DNA from: Marinobacter lutaoensis
Lineage (GTDB): Bacteria; Pseudomonadota; Gammaproteobacteria; Pseudomonadales; Oleiphilaceae
DNA: 64,000 bases
Reading direction: 5' to 3'
Assembly (NCBI RefSeq): GCF_001981305.1
Contig: NZ_MSCW01000005.1
Span: 186,001-250,000 of the forward strand
Both the position numbers and the translations under genes were made by a program. A model generated the notes under the pieces. That model made no database searches, was not told the origin of the DNA, and worked only from the letters and a program-made list of their open reading frames with translations. Below are positions 1 to 9,307 of the stretch, piece after piece. Every line of letters starts with the position of its first letter. Positions within the stretch are counted from its first letter, which is position 1.

Positions 1-1
1 T

Positions 2-886
2 GCCCTGGCCGGCCTGGTACAGCGATTCGAGGGCTTCATTGGCGACATCCGTACCGCGGCCAGTGGCCTTGATGAACGTTCGGCGGCGCTCGACGAGAGT
101 GCCTCGACGCTGCAGGCGACCTCCGAGCAGACCAGCCGTCAGATCGGGGATGTCAGCCAGTGCATGAGCATCATCGCCGACCAGGCCTCGGCCATTGAGC
201 GGGTCACCGGAGCTTCGAGCGACACCGTCTCCGAGGCGGTGCGGGCGAATTCCGAGGTCCAGGACGGACTGGTGGTGAGTGAGCGGGCGGCGGAACACAC
301 CATCGACGTGATCGAGCGCGTTTCCGGTTCCATCCGCAATCTGAACGAATCCACGGAGAAAATCGAGCAGGTGATCGGCGTGATCGCCGACATCGCCGAA
401 CAGACCAACCTGCTGGCCCTCAACGCCGCCATTGAAGCGGCCCGGGCCGGTGAGCACGGTCGCGGGTTCGCGGTGGTGGCAGACGAAGTTCGCACCCTGT
501 CGCGCCGGACCGCGGATTCCACCCGGGATATCCGGCAATGGGTTCAGGATCTAGTGGCCGGCGTGGGCGCCGTGGATGGCCTGCTTGGCGAAATGAAGGA
601 TGCCGGCCGCCGAAACCGGGAACATCTGCTGGCCCTGAAAGCACACCTGGACCGCCTCAAGTCCTATTTTGCGGTGCTGGAGGAGCACAGTGCCGATATC
701 GTGTCGTCGGTGGTTGCCCAGCGTGAGGAAATCGGCCGCGTCGGCCGCCGTTCCCAGGCCCTGGACGAGAGTGCCCGGGTCCTGCTGGATAATGTCCAGA
801 CCACCCGCTCGGTGAGCGAGGCGCTGCGCCAGGAATCGGGGTCCATGCGCCAGCTCATTGCCCGCTTCCGGACTGCGTCACAGTAA
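2..886 (+). CDS. Methyl-accepting chemotaxis protein, C-terminal part (start lies outside the window)
   Basis: This is the cytoplasmic signalling half of a chemoreceptor, which passes ligand signals to the CheA/CheW complex. The frame is open from the left edge, so sensor, membrane and HAMP parts are off the window; 294 residues remain. The conserved hairpin tip is at about residues 121-157 ([20 protein letters not shown], then [18 protein letters not shown]), flanked by heptad-rich helices typical of the MCP coiled coil. No C-terminal CheR/CheB-tethering pentapeptide is visible; the protein ends in RFRTASQ. The ligand cannot be judged. The next gene starts 57 bases later on the same strand, but nothing suggests a functional link. 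Confidence 0.93.
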   Translation, partial: ALAGLVQRFEGFIGDIRTAASGLDERSAALDESASTLQATSEQTSRQIGDVSQCMSIIADQASAIERVTGASSDTVSEAVRANSEVQDGLVVSERAAEHTIDVIERVSGSIRNLNESTEKIEQVIGVIADIAEQTNLLALNAAIEAARAGEHGRGFAVVADEVRTLSRRTADSTRDIRQWVQDLVAGVGAVDGLLGEMKDAGRRNREHLLALKAHLDRLKSYFAVLEEHSADIVSSVVAQREEIGRVGRRSQALDESARVLLDNVQTTRSVSEALRQESGSMRQLIARFRTASQ

Positions 887-943
887 GGGGCTTCTACCGG
901 CGCCGGCAAAGTCTTACCATATCCCCCACAAACCGGAGGGATA

Positions 944-1195
944 ATGACCGACGATACCAGCCACAGCCCCCAGCCCGATCCACGCCAGGAACGATTCGTG
1001 GTGGACACCAGTCTGCTGACCGAAGATCAGCTGCAAGGGCTGGTTGAGGAATACTGTACCCGCTATCATGGCCTCAATGACGTCGAGGACCCGCTGTCGG
1101 AACGGGCGCGGGTGCTGGCGGCCGTCCGGAAGGGGGAGTTGGTGGTCTGGTTCGACCCGGTGGAAAATAGCGCCGGACTCGGTCGGCCTGCGTGA
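944..1195 (+). CDS. YheU-like (UPF0270) small protein
   Basis: An 83-residue soluble protein of unknown function. The C-terminal half (LVEEYCTRYHGLNDVEDPLSERA region, then VRKGELVVWFDPVENSAGL) resembles the YheU/UPF0270 pattern, in which an acidic and aromatic segment is followed by a helix and a G-E-x-V-x-W/V-F strand. The N-terminal 20 residues are polar and look disordered. The ATG follows a GGAGGG ribosome site by about four bases. It sits just ahead of gacA in the same direction, with 46 bases between them. Family assignment is from recalled pattern only, and no biochemical role is known to me. Confidence 0.7.
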   Translation: MTDDTSHSPQPDPRQERFVVDTSLLTEDQLQGLVEEYCTRYHGLNDVEDPLSERARVLAAVRKGELVVWFDPVENSAGLGRPA

Positions 1196-1241
1196 GGTAC
1201 AATCCCGCTGTTGTTCTGGTAGTCGTGTGCGAGGTGGAAGC

Positions 1242-1901
1242 TTGATCAGGGTATTGGTTGTCGACGACCATGAGCTGGTGCGTTCCGGGATCAGCCGGAT
1301 GCTGGCGGATAACCCCGACATTGATGTCATTGGTCAGGTCTCGTCTGGCGAGGATGCCATTGACTTTGTGCGCAGGGACCGCCCCGACATCGTGCTCATG
1401 GATATTCGCATGCCAGGCATCGGTGGCCTGGAGGCGACGCGGCGCATTCTGCGCATCGATGATTCCATCCGGGTGATCGTGGTGACGGCCTGCGCCGACG
1501 ACCCGTACCCGACCCGGGTCATGCAGAGCGGCGCCATGGCATACATCACCAAGGGGGCTGATATCCAGGAAATGGTACGCGCCATCCGGATGGCCCATTC
1601 CGGACAACGCTACATCAGCCCGGAGATCGCCCAGAAAATGGCTCTGAAGCAGGTTTCGGGCGACAAGGGGGGCGAGAGCGAGCTGTCGCTGTTCGAGCGC
1701 TTGTCCGAACGGGAAATGCAGATCGCGATGATGGTGGTGGACTGCCAGAAGGTTCAGGACATCTCCGACAAGCTCTGCCTGAGCCCGAAAACCGTCAACA
1801 GCTACCGCTACCGCATTTTCGAGAAACTGGAAATCTCCAGTGATGTCGAACTGGCCCTGATGGCTGTACGGGTTGGGTTGCTGGATGCCGACAAGGTCTG
1901 A
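1242..1901 (+). CDS. gacA: GacA/UvrY family two-component response regulator
   Basis: Response regulator of the GacS/BarA pathway, which in gammaproteobacteria activates CsrB/RsmZ-type small RNAs and so antagonises CsrA/RsmA. The 219-residue protein has a receiver domain with the acidic pair D8-D9 and phospho-acceptor D54 (IVLMDIRMPG). A LuxR-type helix-turn-helix follows at the C-terminus (LSEREMQIAMMV... LSPKTVNSYRYRIFEKL). The start is a TTG preceded by GAGG; the upstream codons in the same frame do not resemble the family. Its last 17 bases overlap uvrC, the gacA-uvrC arrangement seen in Escherichia coli and Pseudomonas. The partner sensor kinase is not in the window. Confidence 0.95.
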   Translation: MIRVLVVDDHELVRSGISRMLADNPDIDVIGQVSSGEDAIDFVRRDRPDIVLMDIRMPGIGGLEATRRILRIDDSIRVIVVTACADDPYPTRVMQSGAMAYITKGADIQEMVRAIRMAHSGQRYISPEIAQKMALKQVSGDKGGESELSLFERLSEREMQIAMMVVDCQKVQDISDKLCLSPKTVNSYRYRIFEKLEISSDVELALMAVRVGLLDADKV

Positions 1902-3747
1902 GGCGAGCAGTGGACACACCGGGGAGTTTGACGCCAGAAGCTTCCTGAAACAGCTGACCGAGCGCCCCGGCGTCTACCGGATGTACGATGCCCAGGGCCA
2001 GGTGCTCTACGTGGGCAAGGCCCGCAGCCTCAAGAAACGTGTCAGCAGTTATTTCCGCAAGACCGGTTTGACGCCGAAGACCGAGGCCCTGGTCGGCAAG
2101 ATCGCTGCCATCGAAGTCACGGTGACCGGCAGCGAGACCGAGGCGCTGCTGCTGGAACAGAACCTGATCAAGTCGTTGCGTCCGCCCTACAACATCCTGT
2201 TGCGGGACGACAAATCCTACCCCTACATCTACCTTTCCTCACACAAGGACTATCCTTCGCTGACGTTCCGCCGGGGGCGCAGCAAGAAAGGCGGCGGCAC
2301 CTGGTTCGGACCGTTTCCCAGTTCTGGAGCGGTCAAGGAAAGCCTTAATGTTCTGCAAAAAGTTTTCCGCGTAAGATCCTGTAGTGAAAGCTATTTCAGA
2401 AACAGGACGCGGCCCTGCCTGCAATACCAGATTCGCCGGTGTTCGGCGCCGTGTGTCGGTTATGTCACCCCCGAGGCGTATCAGGAGGACATCCGGCATG
2501 CCACCATGTTTCTGGAAGGGCGGAATCCCGCCATCCTCCGGGATCTGATGGCGGCCATGGAAGAGGCCGCCCGGCGTCTGGAATTCGAAAAGGCGGCGAC
2601 CTACCGGGATCAGATCAACCATCTCCGACACGTCCAGGAGCAGCAGGCCATCGACAGCCAGGGCGGCGACGCGGACGTGATTGCCATTGCTCAGGAGGCC
2701 GGGGTGGTCTGTGTGGTGGTGATTATCGTCCGGGGCGGCCGGGTTCTGGGTACCAAGGACTACTTTCCCCGCTTCTCCATCGAGCAGACCGAGAGCGAGC
2801 TGCTGGGGGCGTTCCTCGGGCAGTATTACTTTGGCGGCAACACACGGCGGGAAATCCCCCGGGACATCCTGGTACCGGTGGCGGTGGAAGGCCAGGCACT
2901 GCTGGCCCAAGCGCTGTCGGAGGCGGCTAACCGGGAGACCCGGATTCGTGGTAATGTGCGCGGGGAGCGGCGGCGCTGGCTGGAGTTGGCCATGACCAAT
3001 GCCCGGCAAACCCTGCGCACCCATCTGGCCAGCAAGGAAACCGTGTATCGCCGCTTACTGGCTCTGCGCGACCTGCTGGATCTGGCCGAGACGCCCTCGC
3101 GCATGGAGTGTTTCGACATCAGTCACAGCCACGGCGAGAATACCGTGGCCTCCTGTGTCGTGTTCGATGAGAACGGCCCGCTCAAAAGTGACTACCGGCT
3201 CTACAATATCGAAGGCGTGAAGGCCGGCGACGACTACGCGGCGATGCGCCAGGTTCTGAGCCGCCGCTACCGGAAACTGGTGGCGGGTGAGGGCAAGCGC
3301 CCGGACCTGGTCTTCATCGATGGCGGCAAGGGACAGCTGAACGTGGCGCGGGAAGTGTTCGAGGAGCTGGGGATCTCCGACATCCCGCTGATCGGGGTGG
3401 CCAAGGGGGTGACCCGCCGGGCCGGGATGGAACAGCTGATCGACGCGATGACCGGTGACGTCTTCCGGGTTCCGGCGGATTCGCCCGCGCTGCACCTGAT
3501 CCAGCACATCCGGGATGAGTCCCACCGCTTCGCCATTACCGGCCACCGGTTGCGCCGGGACAAAAAACGGCGCCAGTCCACTCTGGAAGGGATTGAGGGC
3601 GTCGGTCCCAAACGCCGCCGGGAACTGATCCGCTACTTTGGCGGCATACAGGAAATCCGCAAGGCCAGCGTGGATGAGATCGCCAAGGTCCAGGGCATCA
3701 GCAAGACATTGGCGGAAACGATTTACGCGGCATTGCATGATGAATAG
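1885..3747 (+). CDS. uvrC: Excinuclease ABC subunit C
   Basis: UvrC makes both incisions around bulky DNA lesions in nucleotide excision repair after UvrA2B loading. The 620-residue product has, in order, a GIY-YIG nuclease domain ([21 protein letters not shown] near residue 30), a UVR/UvrB-binding motif near residue 220 ([17 protein letters not shown]), an RNase H-like endonuclease domain (DGGKGQL near residue 480) and C-terminal tandem helix-hairpin-helix elements ([16 protein letters not shown]... [12 protein letters not shown]). The ATG at 1885 lies inside gacA. A TTG 12 bases upstream is possible but has no better ribosome site. It is followed within 8 bases by pgsA. Confidence 0.97.
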   Translation: MPTRSEASSGHTGEFDARSFLKQLTERPGVYRMYDAQGQVLYVGKARSLKKRVSSYFRKTGLTPKTEALVGKIAAIEVTVTGSETEALLLEQNLIKSLRPPYNILLRDDKSYPYIYLSSHKDYPSLTFRRGRSKKGGGTWFGPFPSSGAVKESLNVLQKVFRVRSCSESYFRNRTRPCLQYQIRRCSAPCVGYVTPEAYQEDIRHATMFLEGRNPAILRDLMAAMEEAARRLEFEKAATYRDQINHLRHVQEQQAIDSQGGDADVIAIAQEAGVVCVVVIIVRGGRVLGTKDYFPRFSIEQTESELLGAFLGQYYFGGNTRREIPRDILVPVAVEGQALLAQALSEAANRETRIRGNVRGERRRWLELAMTNARQTLRTHLASKETVYRRLLALRDLLDLAETPSRMECFDISHSHGENTVASCVVFDENGPLKSDYRLYNIEGVKAGDDYAAMRQVLSRRYRKLVAGEGKRPDLVFIDGGKGQLNVAREVFEELGISDIPLIGVAKGVTRRAGMEQLIDAMTGDVFRVPADSPALHLIQHIRDESHRFAITGHRLRRDKKRRQSTLEGIEGVGPKRRRELIRYFGGIQEIRKASVDEIAKVQGISKTLAETIYAALHDE

Positions 3748-3754
3748 GAAAACC

Positions 3755-4324
3755 ATGAACCTGCCCAACCTGCTCACGCTCTCCCGCATCGTCATGATTC
3801 CCGTGTTCGTGGTGGTGTTTTATTTGCCGGTGGAATGGCGTTACCTGGTCAGTGCGGCGATCTTCGCGCTGGCAGGCGTCACCGACTGGCTGGACGGCTA
3901 CCTCGCGCGCAAGCTGGATCAGAGCACACCGTTCGGTGCCTTTCTGGACCCGGTGGCGGACAAACTGATGGTGGCGGTGGCCCTGGCGGTGCTGATCGAG
4001 GAATACGCGGCGGTGCTGCTGACCATCCCGGCCACCATCATCATCGGCCGGGAGATTGTGATTTCCGCGTTGCGGGAGTGGATGGCGGAAATCGGCAGCC
4101 GCGCCAGCGTCGCGGTTTCCTACATCGGCAAGATCAAGACCACCGCCCAGATGGCCGCGATTGTCGGGTTGCTGGCGTTTCCTCCGGGTGACGTCTGGGC
4201 CCGGGTGGCTGTGGCTCTGCTGTACATCGCGGCCGTGCTGACGCTGTGGTCGATGGTGCTCTACCTCAAAGCCGCCTGGGGCGATCTGTTCCCGGGGCAG
4301 CGGGTCTCGTCAGACCGGCAGTAG
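3755..4324 (+). CDS. pgsA: CDP-diacylglycerol-glycerol-3-phosphate 3-phosphatidyltransferase
   Basis: PgsA makes phosphatidylglycerol phosphate from CDP-diacylglycerol and glycerol 3-phosphate, the committed step to phosphatidylglycerol and cardiolipin. The 189-residue membrane protein carries the CDP-alcohol phosphatidyltransferase signature D-G-x2-A-R-x8-G-x3-D-x3-D as [20 protein letters not shown] followed by LDPVADK, within several hydrophobic helices. I chose the ATG giving [11 protein letters not shown], as homologues start this way and AGGAAA precedes it. In-frame ATGs at 3737 and 3740 would overlap uvrC. The 3' end overlaps the convergent thiQ gene by 15 bases. Confidence 0.96.
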   Translation: MNLPNLLTLSRIVMIPVFVVVFYLPVEWRYLVSAAIFALAGVTDWLDGYLARKLDQSTPFGAFLDPVADKLMVAVALAVLIEEYAAVLLTIPATIIIGREIVISALREWMAEIGSRASVAVSYIGKIKTTAQMAAIVGLLAFPPGDVWARVAVALLYIAAVLTLWSMVLYLKAAWGDLFPGQRVSSDRQ

Positions 4325-4921
4325 CCGGTCGGCCAGGACGTCCCGGTCCTCGGCGTCGTGGCTGGCCAACACCAGCAGCCGTCCCTCGGCTTTCTGGGCC
4401 AGCAGCAAGTCACGCAACAGTGCCCGGGCCTCGGGATCGAGCCCGGTCAGGGGTTCGTCGAGCAACAGAATGGGCTGGTCCCGGAGCAGGGCGCGCAGTA
4501 CCGCGACCCGCTGGCGCTGCCCGCCTGACAGGTCGCCGGGCATTCGTTGCCCGAATCCTTCCAGCCCCAGTGCTTTCAGGCCATCCGCGATCCGCTGGCG
4601 CTGCCGGGCCGTCAGCCTGAGGCCGGGGTCCATGCCCAAGCCGAGGTTGGTGGTCACGTCCAGGTGCTCGAACAGATTGTGTTCCTGAAACACGCTGGTC
4701 ATGGGCCGCGCCCAGGGGGGCGTTCCCACCAGCTCCCGCCCCCGCCACTGGATGGAACCGGCATCCGGTGTCAGGAAGCCCGCCAACAGATTCATCAGAG
4801 TGGATTTGCCCGAACCGCTGGGCCCCGCCACCGCCAGGCACTCGCCCGGAGCAAGGGTAAACTGGAATTGCCACCGGGCGCCGCCCGGATAGTGGAACGT
4901 CAGGTCGCGGACATCAAGCAT
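4310..4921 (-). CDS. thiQ: Thiamine ABC transporter ATP-binding protein
   Basis: ATPase of the ThiBPQ importer for thiamine and its phosphates. The 203-residue protein has Walker [10 protein letters not shown] near residue 34, signature [10 protein letters not shown], Walker [13 protein letters not shown] and the switch histidine in LASHD. It is compact and ends soon after the ATPase core, as ThiQ proteins do. It overlaps thiP by eight bases, suggesting translational coupling, and is the last gene of the riboswitch-led thiBPQ operon. The assignment rests on the ABC motifs plus its place beside a ThiB-like protein and the riboswitch. Confidence 0.94.
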   Translation of the reverse strand: MLDVRDLTFHYPGGARWQFQFTLAPGECLAVAGPSGSGKSTLMNLLAGFLTPDAGSIQWRGRELVGTPPWARPMTSVFQEHNLFEHLDVTTNLGLGMDPGLRLTARQRQRIADGLKALGLEGFGQRMPGDLSGGQRQRVAVLRALLRDQPILLLDEPLTGLDPEARALLRDLLLAQKAEGRLLVLASHDAEDRDVLADRLLPV

Positions 4922-6563
4922 GGTGGACCCTGGTCGTCGAAAGCGTGGTGGCTGGGCGGCCGGCCTTTGGCTGGCCGAGCCGGCCGAGGCTCAGGAATAC
5001 CAACAACAGCATCAGACCCAGCCAGAGGGCCGTGCCGGAGGCCTGTTCGGTGCGGTAACTGCCCAGCTGCTGGAACAGCAGGACGGGCAGGGTCGGCTCC
5101 TGGGGGGCGCCGAACAACGCAATGACCCCGAAGTCGCCGAGGGAGAGGGCGATGCCGTAGGCCAGGGCCAGAGCCAGAGGCTGCTTCAGTTTTGGCCAGT
5201 ACAGCCAGCGCCAGCGGTACCAACCCAGCAGTCCAAGCTGATCGGCCTGTCGCAGGCTGGCCGCGTCCAGACTGTTCAAGGGCCCGCGCAGCAGCTGTGC
5301 GACAAAGGGCAGGGCCATCAGGCCGTTGATCAGGGCCACCAGAGCCATGCCCTGTGCGGCGTCGCCAAGACTGGGCCTGAGCAGCAGGAACAGGCCGGTG
5401 CCCAGGACAATCGGGGGAACCATCAGTGGAATGGCGGTGGTCAGCGGTGACAGGGGGGCCAGATAGCGGCCGCCGCGGTTGCCAAGGGCCAACAGGCACA
5501 GGGCGGCCAGGACGGACATCAGCCCGGCCGGAAGCGCAATGGCGAAACTGCGCAGGGTGGCGTGCCAGAGCGTGGCCAGCGGGGCGCCACCCTGCAGGAA
5601 CATGCCGGTCAGCCCCGGCAGGCCGCGGATCAGGACGGCGGCCAGCGGCATGACCAGAAACAGGCTGAAGACCAGCAACAGCGCCCGGTCCCGCAGAGCT
5701 CGCAGCCCGCCCTGGTCCGGACGGCGGATGGGTTCCGGCAAGCGGCGATCCGGAGCCAGCCCGCGGGTTGGCGCCCGTCGTACCAGAAGCAGCCAGAGCA
5801 GGCCGCAGAGGGCCAGTTGCACCACGGCGAGCAGGGCTGCTCGGCCAAAGTCGAACTCGAACCGGAGAGACTGGTAGATGGCCACTTCCAGGGTGGTGCT
5901 GGCCGGGCCTCCGCCCAGCGTCATGATGATGGCGAAGCTGGTGAAGCAGAGGGTGAACACAAGGGCGGTAATGCCGGGCAGTACCCGACGGATGGCAGGC
6001 CAGTCCAGGGCCAGCCAGAGCCACCGGCCACGCAGGCCCAGCTGACTGGCGATGCGGCGCCGGGGCGCGGGTACGCTTTCCAGGGCCTGCAGCAGCAGGC
6101 GTCCGGCCAGGGGTGCGTTGAAGAACACGTGGGCCAGCAGGATGCCGCCAAGCCCATAGAGGTTCCAGCCCGGCAGCCAGCCATCGGCCAGCCGGGTCAG
6201 CCAGCCTTGCCGGCCAAAGACACCGATCAGGCCGGAGACGGCGACAATGGTGGGCAGAACCAAGCTCAGTTCCATCAGTCGCAGCAGCAGGCCGCGACCG
6301 GGGAATACCGCGCGGCGGGCCAGCGCCATGGCGACGGCCAGCCCGACCGCCAGACTGAGCAGGGTCGACAGTGTCGCCTGCCAGAGTGTGAACGTCAGGA
6401 CCCGGCGCAGGTAAGGCTGCTGCCAGAGCTCGGCCAGCGCTGGCAGCGGTGCCTGCCAGAACAAGGCGGCGAGGCCGGCCACGGTCATGACCAGCAGGAT
6501 GCCGGCGGCCGCCAAGCCCGGCCCGATCAGCCAAGCCGGATGCCGGAACGGTGCCTGGGGCAT
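4914..6563 (-). CDS. thiP: Thiamine/thiamine pyrophosphate ABC transporter permease
   Basis: A 549-residue inner-membrane permease with two tandem binding-protein-dependent transport domains, the fused layout typical of ThiP. The first half runs from about residue 15 to 260 and the second from about 290 to 535, each with five to six hydrophobic segments. EAA-like loops occur near GLRGRWLWLALDWPAIRRVL and ASLRQADQLGLLGWYRWRWL. The ATG chosen (MPQAPFRHPAW) shares one base with the thiB stop (TGATG); a longer start would run into thiB. It accepts substrate from ThiB and is driven by ThiQ. Confidence 0.94.
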   Translation of the reverse strand: MPQAPFRHPAWLIGPGLAAAGILLVMTVAGLAALFWQAPLPALAELWQQPYLRRVLTFTLWQATLSTLLSLAVGLAVAMALARRAVFPGRGLLLRLMELSLVLPTIVAVSGLIGVFGRQGWLTRLADGWLPGWNLYGLGGILLAHVFFNAPLAGRLLLQALESVPAPRRRIASQLGLRGRWLWLALDWPAIRRVLPGITALVFTLCFTSFAIIMTLGGGPASTTLEVAIYQSLRFEFDFGRAALLAVVQLALCGLLWLLLVRRAPTRGLAPDRRLPEPIRRPDQGGLRALRDRALLLVFSLFLVMPLAAVLIRGLPGLTGMFLQGGAPLATLWHATLRSFAIALPAGLMSVLAALCLLALGNRGGRYLAPLSPLTTAIPLMVPPIVLGTGLFLLLRPSLGDAAQGMALVALINGLMALPFVAQLLRGPLNSLDAASLRQADQLGLLGWYRWRWLYWPKLKQPLALALAYGIALSLGDFGVIALFGAPQEPTLPVLLFQQLGSYRTEQASGTALWLGLMLLLVFLSLGRLGQPKAGRPATTLSTTRVHHA

Positions 6564-7567
6564 CAGCGGCTCATGGCCTCCAACCATTCCTCCAGCCATG
6601 CCTTGCGGTGTTCGGCCACGGTGGCCGGGTCCAGGTACAGGGTTTGACTGGGCTGAATCAGCCGGTCAAACACGTCCGGGAGTTCATCGCCCAGGTCGAT
6701 GGCCGGATACATGACGTTCTTGAGGGGAATCTCACGCTGGAACTCCGGTGTCAGCATGAAGGCCAGGAAACGACGGGCCAGGGCCTTGTGCCGGGACGAA
6801 GCCACCAGGGCCGCCACCTCCACCTGCAGGTAGTGGCCTTCCTCGAACGCCGCGGCCTGGTATCGATCGGTCTTGTCGATGGCCATGTGATAGGCCGGCG
6901 ACGTCGAGTAGGACAGGATCATCGGCGCCTCGCCGTTCATGAACAGTGAAAAGTAGCCGTCGCTCCAGCTCTTGGTGGTGGTCAGGATCTTGCTCTTCAG
7001 CGCCTGCCATTTCTCTCCGGCTTGGTCACCATAGACCGAGCGCATCCAGAGCAGAAGGCCGAGGCCGGGCGTACTGGTTCTGGGATCCTGAATGATGATC
7101 TTGAGGTCATCCGGCGCGCCGATCAGCTCGTCCAGACTGGTGGGCGGGTTTGGCAGCTGTTCGGTGTCGTAGACGAACGCGAAGTAGCCCCAGTCGTAGG
7201 GCACGAACAGCTCGTCCCGCCAGGCCACCGGCAGCTCCAGCGCCGCCAGCGACACTTGGTGGGGAGCCAACAGGCCGGTTTGACGGGCCGTCTCCATGGT
7301 GGCGGTGTCCAGCCCCAGCACCACGTCTGCCTGGCTGGACGCGCCTTCCAGTCGCAGGCGCTGGAGGATATCGCCGCCGCTATCCAGTACCACGTACTGC
7401 AGCGTACAGTCGCACTGCTGCTCGAACGCTGCCTTGACGGCGGGGCCGGGACCCCATTCGGCGGCAAAGGAAGGGTGGGTGTAGACCGTCAGGGTCTCGT
7501 TGGCCCGGGCCTGGGCAAAAGCCGTGGCGCCCAGGACCGCCATAAGGAAAAGGGAGCGGAGTCGCAT
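6563..7567 (-). CDS. thiB: Thiamine ABC transporter substrate-binding protein
   Basis: Periplasmic thiamine-binding protein of the ThiBPQ importer. The 334-residue precursor has a clear signal peptide (MRLRSLFLMAVLGATAFAQA, cleavage after ARA). Mature motifs are typical of the family: LTVYTHPSFAAEWGPGPAVK at the start, then LGLDTATMETARQTGL and FVPYDWGYFAFVYD. The ATG at 7567 has an AGAGGA ribosome site about eight bases upstream; a further in-frame start ten codons upstream would spoil the signal peptide. It is the first gene after the TPP riboswitch and is followed by thiP and thiQ in an overlapping operon. Confidence 0.95.
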   Translation of the reverse strand: MRLRSLFLMAVLGATAFAQARANETLTVYTHPSFAAEWGPGPAVKAAFEQQCDCTLQYVVLDSGGDILQRLRLEGASSQADVVLGLDTATMETARQTGLLAPHQVSLAALELPVAWRDELFVPYDWGYFAFVYDTEQLPNPPTSLDELIGAPDDLKIIIQDPRTSTPGLGLLLWMRSVYGDQAGEKWQALKSKILTTTKSWSDGYFSLFMNGEAPMILSYSTSPAYHMAIDKTDRYQAAAFEEGHYLQVEVAALVASSRHKALARRFLAFMLTPEFQREIPLKNVMYPAIDLGDELPDVFDRLIQPSQTLYLDPATVAEHRKAWLEEWLEAMSR

Positions 7568-7626
7568 GGTCTGTGTCCTCTGGTAAATGGGGACCATGCC
7601 GCGGGCGCCGTCACTCTGGAGTGATC

Positions 7627-7706
7627 ACTCAATCCCTTCGCCGGCATGATCCGGATCAGGTTCCGCGGGTATGGTCTCAGCCCGCTTCGCGGGCACCCCG
7701 TTGAGT
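7627..7706 (-). promoter_or_regulatory. TPP riboswitch (THI box) controlling thiBPQ
   Basis: On the minus strand the stretch contains all the conserved THI-box blocks in order: GGGGTGCC, GGCTGAGA, ACCC, GAACCTGATC, GGAT-ATGCC and GCGAAGGGA. The closing helix P1 is ACTCAA (7701-7706) with TTGAGT (7627-7632). It ends about 60 bases before thiB. Between them lie GTGATCAC and CACTCCAGAGTG, which could form the switching hairpin; I cannot tell whether control is at transcription or translation. Known riboswitches of this class lower expression when TPP is plentiful. Confidence 0.96.
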
Positions 7707-7843
7707 GGGAGCGAGTATAGCATGGGGAGCCGTCGGGCCGTGATAACGGAAGAGCGGCGGTTGATATAAGTCATGGCAATATGCTTAGCTTCATGTTGTT
7801 ATAAACAAAGATCAATATTCAACGCAGTAGGGAGATCCGAACC

Positions 7844-8815
7844 ATGGCAGGATGTCGTGTGCAGTTTGGAGCAATCGTGGCCGCTTCCACCCTGTTGGTT
7901 GCGTGTGACTGGGTCGTCGACGGCAACGGTGGCGATGCGCGGACGTCGGAAACCGAGCCCGATCTGGTCCTTGACCCGGGTGACTATGCCGATACGCCCG
8001 TGAGCATTCGCCCCTCGTCCGATGTGGAGGCCATGTTCGGACTCTATGCCGACCTTCAGGACGGTCTGTTGCTGTCCTGGGATATTCGCGCGCGCCTGGA
8101 CGATCAGGCCGGTGGAGAGAGCGGGACCACCGCCTGCGATGGCGGCGGTACCGCCACTGTGCACTACAGCGACACCGGTGAGCACTATCAGGAAGAATGG
8201 ACACTGAACGATTGCGTGGTGACGACCGACAGTGAAGGAGACATCCGGCTGAGCGGCACCTTCAGCTACGATGAGCAGATCGTGGTGGACACCGCAGAGC
8301 GTTACGAGGAACAGGCAGCCGAGCACTATGACATCGAGGGCGAGATTGTCGCTTCCTCGGATCCGGTTGCGATGCGCGGCACGATCGGGTCGGTCTCGGT
8401 CAATACCTACGACTCCCTGGGCAGTCTGAGCGGGGAAACCGACACGTTCGAGATCGACGGCCTGGAGTTTCAAATCGGCTCCCAGTACATTGCCATCACC
8501 CTGGGAGACGAGTCCCTTCGAGAGGCGGATGGGGAAACGGAGATTGATTTCAATGGCAAGCTGATCGGCTCTGCCATTGAGGGCTACATCGAGGTCACCA
8601 CGGACAAGACCATCCGCTGGCCGGACACCGAAGACTGCCCGATCGAAGGCGTGGTCCGGATCGAATCGGACGGGGACGCCGAGTTGCGCCTGGGAGACGA
8701 CACCGGCTCCACCCGCGTTGCGGAGATCTGGGTCGACGGCCAGGCCATCGAAACCTACTCCAGCTGCGATGAGCTTGCCTTCTTCTTTGGCGGGGGCAGC
8801 GGCGGCGCACTTTGA
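7844..8815 (+). CDS. Putative lipoprotein of unknown function
   Basis: A 323-residue predicted exported lipoprotein. The N-terminus MAGCRVQFGAIVAASTLLVAC ends in a lipobox (L-V-A-C) with the acylated cysteine at residue 21. The next residue is D, which in E. coli-type Lol sorting favours retention in the inner membrane. The mature part is acidic and rich in D, E, G, S and T with alternating hydrophobic residues, suggesting a beta-rich fold, and there are further cysteines near residues 98 and 126. No family is recognised. It is monocistronic, between the riboswitch-led thi operon and the tRNA promoter. A long open frame on the other strand here runs through the tRNAs and is spurious. Confidence 0.75.
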   Translation: MAGCRVQFGAIVAASTLLVACDWVVDGNGGDARTSETEPDLVLDPGDYADTPVSIRPSSDVEAMFGLYADLQDGLLLSWDIRARLDDQAGGESGTTACDGGGTATVHYSDTGEHYQEEWTLNDCVVTTDSEGDIRLSGTFSYDEQIVVDTAERYEEQAAEHYDIEGEIVASSDPVAMRGTIGSVSVNTYDSLGSLSGETDTFEIDGLEFQIGSQYIAITLGDESLREADGETEIDFNGKLIGSAIEGYIEVTTDKTIRWPDTEDCPIEGVVRIESDGDAELRLGDDTGSTRVAEIWVDGQAIETYSSCDELAFFFGGGSGGAL

Positions 8816-8897
8816 TCCCAATGGGTAACGCCCGGCAGGGGGATTGTGCAAAAAATGCCCACAACTTCCTATAAAACAAAAACTTGTAAAAAAAGTG

Positions 8898-8925
8898 TTG
8901 ACGCCGAAAACGGAATGCGTAGAAT
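8898..8925 (+). promoter_or_regulatory. Sigma-70 type promoter of the tRNA-Gly/tRNA-Cys unit
   Basis: TTGACG (8898-8903) and TAGAAT (8920-8925) are separated by 16 bases, with an A/T-rich run just upstream (about 8872-8895) that could act as an UP element. A GC-rich GCCGTTGACGGGGC stretch follows before the tRNA-Gly gene, 40 bases downstream of the -10 box. This is the layout expected for a strong stable-RNA promoter. Confidence 0.75.
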
Positions 8926-8965
8926 ACGCAGCCGTTGACGGGGCAACGCCCCGGGCGAACACAGA

Positions 8966-9041
<76 letters not shown>

Positions 9042-9127
9042 ATTTCTCTCCGGTACGCCGGTTGGAAATCCAAACTCAAGTCTCTCATTGCCCCCTGAGA
9101 GCAAAGTCCGAATCCTGGGCTTCACCC

Positions 9128-9201
9128 GGCGCGGTGGCAGAGTGGTTATGCAGCGGACTGCAACTCCGTGTACGCCGGTTCGATTCCGACCCGCGCCTCC
9201 A
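9128..9201 (+). tRNA. cysT: tRNA-Cys (anticodon GCA)
   Basis: A 74-base cloverleaf: acceptor GGCGCGG with CCGCGCC, discriminator T and encoded CCA. The anticodon stem-loop is CGGA-CTGCAAC-TCCG, giving GCA, and the T-arm contains GGTTCGATTCC. It lies 86 bases after tRNA-Gly, as glyW and cysT are adjacent in Escherichia coli. The tRNA-Leu that follows in that species is not seen here. Confidence 0.97.
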
Positions 9202-9307
9202 TTTTCTTTCCTTTCTTCCCTCGTTTGTCTACCTTGATTCAAGGTTGGGCGTTTCATGGCCCACGCGTTCATGTCACGTTGGCATGTCAGCCTTGGGGGG
9301 ATTCCTC

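Noticed and set aside
4900..6534. Alternative frames overlapping thiP on both strands
   Set aside because: The thiP frame has permease helices and couples to thiB and thiQ; the others are rich in R, A, P and G and lack ribosome sites.
9042..9127. A third tRNA between tRNA-Gly and tRNA-Cys
   Set aside because: It has a T-arm-like AGTCCGAATCC stretch but no cloverleaf or acceptor stem.
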